Assembly: GCF_016742955.1 (NCBI RefSeq)
Contig: NZ_JABBYC010000040.1
Location: 1-44,318, forward strand
From: Myceligenerans indicum
Lineage (GTDB): Bacteria > Actinomycetota > Actinomycetes > Actinomycetales > Cellulomonadaceae
Direction of reading: 5' to 3'
DNA: 44,318 bases
A program made the translations under genes and the position numbers. The notes beneath the pieces were generated by a model that was given only the letters and a program-made list of their open reading frames with translations, was not told the origin of the DNA and did no database searches. This document shows positions 41,010 through 44,318 of the stretch, piece by piece (the first letter of the stretch is position 1; each line of letters begins with the position of its first letter).

Positions 41010-42463
41010 GGGATCAGGAACATCGGCCGGTCACGCTGGACGGCAGCGCGGAACCGGCCGACGTCGTCGCCGTCGCCGACGGCGCCCCGGTCCACGTCCC
41101 GGACGACGCCGTCGCCGCCGTCCACCGGACCCACGTCATGTCGCGGCGGCTCAGCACCCGGGTGCCCACCTACGGACGCACCACGGGGGTCGGGGCCAAC
41201 AAGTCGGTGGCCGTGGCGGACGACGACCAGGGGCTGCGAATCCTGCGCAGCCACGCGACGGAGGCCGGCCCCCGGCTGCCCGCCCGCGCGGTCCGGGCGA
41301 TGCTCGCGGTACGGCTCAACCAGCTCTGCGCGGCCGGATCGGGGATCGACCCGGCGGTGCTCCGCCCGCTCGAACGGATGCTGAACGACGACGCGCTGCC
41401 GACGGTCCGGACCTACGTGTCCGTCGGCACGGGCGACCTGGGCGCCCTCGCGGGCACCGCCCTGACCCTCATGGGTGAGCGGCCCGCGACACGGCCGTTC
41501 GCGCCGATGTCCCCGTGGGGGACCGACAGCGCGCTGCCGTTCATCAGCTCGAGCGCGCTGACCATCGGGCGCACCTGTCTCGCGGCCGAGACGCTCGGGC
41601 GCCTCGACCGGGCGGCGGCGGTCGTGTACGCCCTCACCTTCCGCGGTCTTGACGGGAACCCGTCGGTGCTCTCCCCCGCCGCGGTGCGCGCCGCCGCCTC
41701 GCCCGGGACGGACGCCGTGGCCGAGCGCGCACGCCTCCTGCTGCAACCGGAGGGCCCCGGCGGGCCGGCGGCGTGGCAGCCTGCCAGGATCCAGGACGCG
41801 TTCGGGCTGCGGACCTTCGCCGTGAGCCAGGGAGCGGTCACCCACGCGCTCGACACGCTGACGCGCCAGGCCGCCCGGCTGATGGCCTCCGCGCAGGAGA
41901 ACCCCCTGTTCGACGTCGCGGGCGAGGCGGTGGTCCATCACGGCGGCTTCCAGCAGGTGGCGCTCGGCCTCGCGCTCGACGCGTGCAACCTGGCCGTCGC
42001 GCAGACCGGGCCTCTGGTGATGTCCCGGATCGGGATGCTCGACGAGCCGGGACTCACCGGGATGCGGGCGTTCCTCGCGAGCGGTCCGGAGGGTGCGTCC
42101 GGCCTGATGGCGGCCGAGGCCGTCGCCGGTGCCACGCTGGCCGAGCTCCGCGCGGCGGCCCAGCCCGCCTCGCTCGGTTCCGTCACGATCTCCCGGGGCG
42201 CGGAGGAGGACGCGAGCTTCGCCTCGCAGGCGATCACCCAGACCGAGCGTGCCGCGGCGGCCTACCGGACACTCCTGGCATGCGAGCTGCTCGGGGCGGT
42301 GCGCCTGCTGCGCCGGCGGGACCTCGGGCTCCCCGCCGGGCTCCTGCGCGACGCGTTCGACCTGACCCGGACGCTGCCGCGGGACGACACGGACCGGGAC
42401 CTGAGTGCCGACATCGACATCGCCGAGGGCCTGCTCGACGACCTGGGGCAGGTCCTCACGTAG
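41006..42463 (+). CDS. Histidine/phenylalanine ammonia-lyase homologue lacking the Ala-Ser-Gly triad
   Basis: The 485-residue protein is clearly of the HAL/PAL superfamily: YGRTTGVGANKSV (Tyr56 region), GLRILRSHATEAG, QDAFGLRTFAVSQGAV, SAQENPLFDVAGEAVVHHGGFQQ and EEDASFASQAI match the family blocks in order. In ordinary members a GASGDLAPL motif supplies the Ala-Ser-Gly that cyclises to the MIO cofactor. Here the segment reads SVGTGDLGAL (139-148), one residue shorter with Thr142-Gly143 in place of Ala-Ser-Gly, so MIO cannot form in the usual way. GTG at 41006 has AAGGAGG at the right spacing. It could be a non-lyase relative, or use another cofactor; its neighbour is a CPBP protease. Confidence 0.87.
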   Translation: MRDQEHRPVTLDGSAEPADVVAVADGAPVHVPDDAVAAVHRTHVMSRRLSTRVPTYGRTTGVGANKSVAVADDDQGLRILRSHATEAGPRLPARAVRAMLAVRLNQLCAAGSGIDPAVLRPLERMLNDDALPTVRTYVSVGTGDLGALAGTALTLMGERPATRPFAPMSPWGTDSALPFISSSALTIGRTCLAAETLGRLDRAAAVVYALTFRGLDGNPSVLSPAAVRAAASPGTDAVAERARLLLQPEGPGGPAAWQPARIQDAFGLRTFAVSQGAVTHALDTLTRQAARLMASAQENPLFDVAGEAVVHHGGFQQVALGLALDACNLAVAQTGPLVMSRIGMLDEPGLTGMRAFLASGPEGASGLMAAEAVAGATLAELRAAAQPASLGSVTISRGAEEDASFASQAITQTERAAAAYRTLLACELLGAVRLLRRRDLGLPAGLLRDAFDLTRTLPRDDTDRDLSADIDIAEGLLDDLGQVLT

Positions 42464-42520
42464 TCGTGACCACGTCCGCGGCGCCGGTGGACGGCTGAGA
42501 CGGCCACCCCCGCCGCCAGT

Positions 42521-43324
42521 TCACGCGAGGAACGGGTTGGTCTCCAGCTCGCGCGCGACCGTCGTCGTCGGGCCGTGACCGGGGACGACGGCGAGGCCCG
42601 GGTCCAGCCGCGCGACGACGTCGCGCAGCGTCGCCCGCATCGTCAGGCCGTCACCACCGGGCAGGTCGGTGCGGCCGATCGAACCCGCGAACAGGACGTC
42701 GCCGGTGAGCGCGACGCCGGAGGGGGCGTCGTCCGGCGTCGTACCGCCTCTCGCCCCGGCCGCCGGAGCGTCGCCGTCCGGGACGCCGCCGTCCGGGGCG
42801 TCCCGGCCGGGCAGCAGGTAGAGGGTGGAGCCCTGGGTGTGTCCCGGCGCATGCACGGCGCGCAGGGAGACCGTGCCGAACGTGAGGTCCGCCCACCCGT
42901 CACGGGTCTCGAAGCCCTCGACCGGGACCGGCGCCCGGTACGCAGCGGGATCGAACCCGAGGGCGGACAGCTCCCGCCCGAGGGCACCGCTCACGACGGC
43001 CTCGCCTCCGTCGGCGACGAGCGTGCCGAACGGGTCGCCGATCCGGTAGACGTCGGCGGCGTGCAGCCGCAGCGGCACGTCGTAGCGCGCGCACAGCTCG
43101 GCCGCGTCCCACGTGTGGTCCACGTGGCCGTGCGTGGCCAGCACGGCACGCGGACGAAGCCCCTGCTCCCGCACCAGCCGGTCGACGCCGGCCGCCACGC
43201 CCGCGCCGGCGTCGACGATCACGCAGTCTCTGGACCCGTCGCGCGAGGAGCGCGACGTGACGACACAGCAGTTCGTCCCGAACACAGGCGCCACCACGAC
43301 CTGGACCTCGGCTGCGACACTCAC
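42521..43324 (-). CDS. MBL-fold metallo-hydrolase
   Basis: The 267-residue protein has the glyoxalase II-like metallo-beta-lactamase motif: ATHGHVDHTWDAAEL (HxHxDH), APGHTQGS and VVPGHGPTT, plus the LTGDVLFAGSIGRTDLPGG segment. Its likely role is hydrolysis of a thioester or similar bond with a dinuclear metal centre. A low-complexity insert of about 30 residues (DAPDGGVPDGDAPAAG...) sits between the second and third motifs and is not typical. GTG at 43324 has TACGGT exactly six bases upstream and no ribosome site, suggesting a leaderless message. It is convergent with the lyase homologue. Confidence 0.88.
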   Translation of the reverse strand: MSVAAEVQVVVAPVFGTNCCVVTSRSSRDGSRDCVIVDAGAGVAAGVDRLVREQGLRPRAVLATHGHVDHTWDAAELCARYDVPLRLHAADVYRIGDPFGTLVADGGEAVVSGALGRELSALGFDPAAYRAPVPVEGFETRDGWADLTFGTVSLRAVHAPGHTQGSTLYLLPGRDAPDGGVPDGDAPAAGARGGTTPDDAPSGVALTGDVLFAGSIGRTDLPGGDGLTMRATLRDVVARLDPGLAVVPGHGPTTTVARELETNPFLA

Positions 43325-43564
43325 CGGGACACCGTACCGGCACACCGGGCGACACCTCCCTCGGCGGCGCCGGGACGGCTCGACCACCCCACCGGAGACG
43401 GCCCTCACCCTTGGACCGGCCCTCGACCTGTCGACGGCCGCCGGCCGCGGCGCATCGCCGGTGCGTCCCGATGAGGCCCGTCGGGGACGCGATGACCTCA
43501 CGACGCGGCACACCGGAGCGGACCGCCGGACCCACGGGGAGGAACAACGTGGGATAATTCGGAC

Positions 43565-44269
43565 GTGCGGATCGGGACGACGGACGAACTCTTCGAGGCC
43601 CTTGACCATGCCTTCGCCGAGCACGAGCGGGGGGACCGCACGAGCGCCGACGCCGCGGGGTTCTGGGAGCGGCTGCTGCGCAGCGAAGGACACCCGCTGA
43701 ACACGGACCTCCCCGACGAGCCGCTCGTCGACTGGTACGAGCGCGACCTGCTCGGGGAGACCGACGGGGCCCGCGTGCTCGACGTCGGCTGCGGCAACGG
43801 GCGCAACGGGCGCTGGCTGGCCGAGCGGGGCGCGGAAGTGGTGGGCGTCGACCTCGCCGCGGCCGTGCTCGACGAGATCCGGCCCGGGCTCCCGGGCGGG
43901 ATGGAGGTCCAGGCGCTCGACATCCTGCGCGACCCGCTCCCGGCCGGGCCGTTCGACCTGATCTACGACTCGGGCTGCTTCCACCACCTCGCGCCGCACC
44001 GCCGCATCACCTATCTCCGGCGGCTCCTGCCGCTGCTGAGACTCGGCGGCCAGTACGCCGTCGTCGCCTTCTCCGGGGAGCGTCAGCCCAGCCCGAGCGA
44101 CCTCGAGGTCCTGGCCACGGGAAACACAGCTGGCGGGACGTCGTTCACCCTGGAGGACCTGGAGCGGATCTTCGCGGCCCTGCGCCCCGTCGAACTGCGG
44201 CCGGTGCGGGCTGACGCCGACGGCACCTTCGGCGCCGACTTCCTCAACGCCGCCCTCTTCCACCGCTGA
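43565..44269 (+). CDS. Class I SAM-dependent methyltransferase
   Basis: The 234-residue protein has methyltransferase motif I VLDVGCGNGRNGRWLAERGAEVVGVDLAAAVL near residue 70, followed by ALDILRDPLPAGPFDLIYDSGCFHHLAPHRR (motifs II-III region) and the conserved LLRLGGQYAVVAF post-motif. The substrate is unknown; the His-His-x-x in FHHLAPHRR is like that of small-molecule methyltransferases. GTG at 43565 has GATAAT six bases upstream (43553-43558), a near-consensus -10, suggesting a leaderless transcript. The gene is complete, ending eleven bases before the adapter. Confidence 0.88.
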   Translation: MRIGTTDELFEALDHAFAEHERGDRTSADAAGFWERLLRSEGHPLNTDLPDEPLVDWYERDLLGETDGARVLDVGCGNGRNGRWLAERGAEVVGVDLAAAVLDEIRPGLPGGMEVQALDILRDPLPAGPFDLIYDSGCFHHLAPHRRITYLRRLLPLLRLGGQYAVVAFSGERQPSPSDLEVLATGNTAGGTSFTLEDLERIFAALRPVELRPVRADADGTFGADFLNAALFHR

Positions 44270-44280
44270 CCCCCTCTCCC

Positions 44281-44318
44281 CTGTCTCTTATACACATCTG
44301 ACGCTGCCGACGATAAGG
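44281..44318. other. Nextera transposase adapter (non-genomic)
   Basis: This is the exact reverse complement of bases 1-38: the mosaic end is CTGTCTCTTATACACATCT. It is not genomic and marks the artificial end of the contig; reading through it on the minus strand gives the well-known false start MYKRQ. Confidence 0.97.

Noticed and set aside
44083..44295. Minus-strand frame starting MYKRQ
   Set aside because: The start codon and first residues are encoded by the adapter; the rest is antisense to the methyltransferase gene.
1..44318. Terminal inverted repeats of a transposon or linear replicon
   Set aside because: The repeat is exactly the commercial adapter with mosaic end; no transposase or replication gene is next to it.

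Overview
The window is a high-GC actinobacterial chromosome fragment. Evidence is the very high third-position GC in every convincing gene, type VII secretion (T7SS)-style proteins, a DUF4383 and a DUF6220 membrane protein, MmyB-type and TPR-type XRE regulators, and many apparently leaderless genes. The gene mix fits a soil Micrococcales (for example the Promicromonosporaceae/Cellulomonadaceae group), but that is inference and no marker gene settles it. Both ends (1-38 and 44281-44318) are the same Nextera adapter in opposite orientation, so the contig ends are library artefacts and the first gene is cut.

Layout. 39-6364 is a T7SS-associated accessory block: a truncated polymorphic-toxin-like protein, a DUF6507 helical protein, a secreted protein with a PKD-like segment and a lipoprotein on the minus strand, and divergently a DUF6177 protein followed by a small partner. 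6345-11443 holds stand-alone housekeeping and regulatory genes: a GNAT acetyltransferase, an MmyB-type regulator beside an SDR dehydrogenase, an ArsR regulator divergent from a second SDR with a palindromic operator between them, a YjbR protein and small hypotheticals.

11621-21836 is the most coherent part: a putative catabolic island for an unidentified nitrogen heterocycle or amide. A divergent control region with three successive inverted repeats (14731-14791) separates an XRE-cupin regulator plus a VanB/phthalate-dioxygenase-type reductase (minus) from a tightly overlapping seven-gene operon (plus): CodA-like amidohydrolase, ABC ATPase, permease and NMT1-type lipoprotein binding protein, FAD-linked oxidase, creatininase-family amidohydrolase and a PdxH-like flavoprotein. 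A second amidohydrolase (11621-12946), with two expected metal-site residues changed, converges on this cluster. No oxygenase partner for the reductase is present in the window.

22063-37984 is a mosaic of single genes and pairs: a GH27 alpha-galactosidase, NUDIX, LLM oxidoreductase, CapA-like protein, IlvD, DJ-1/MarR with a large palindromic operator, a DHA2 transporter with an FMN-binding protein, an EF-G-like GTPase, DUF4383, 2'-5' RNA ligase family, and SDR/TetR with a palindrome. 38012-44269 contains a TPR-type XRE regulator facing a small translationally coupled gene pair across ten 12-bp direct repeats, then a CPBP protease coupled to a histidine/phenylalanine ammonia-lyase homologue that lacks the normal Ala-Ser-Gly cofactor triad, an MBL hydrolase and a methyltransferase.

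A feature running through the window is a -10-like hexamer (nAnnnT) placed exactly six bases before the start codon in ten genes, consistent with leaderless transcripts. Convergent pairs are often separated by GC-rich hairpins. The best candidates for undescribed biology are the catabolic island and the lyase without the cofactor triad.
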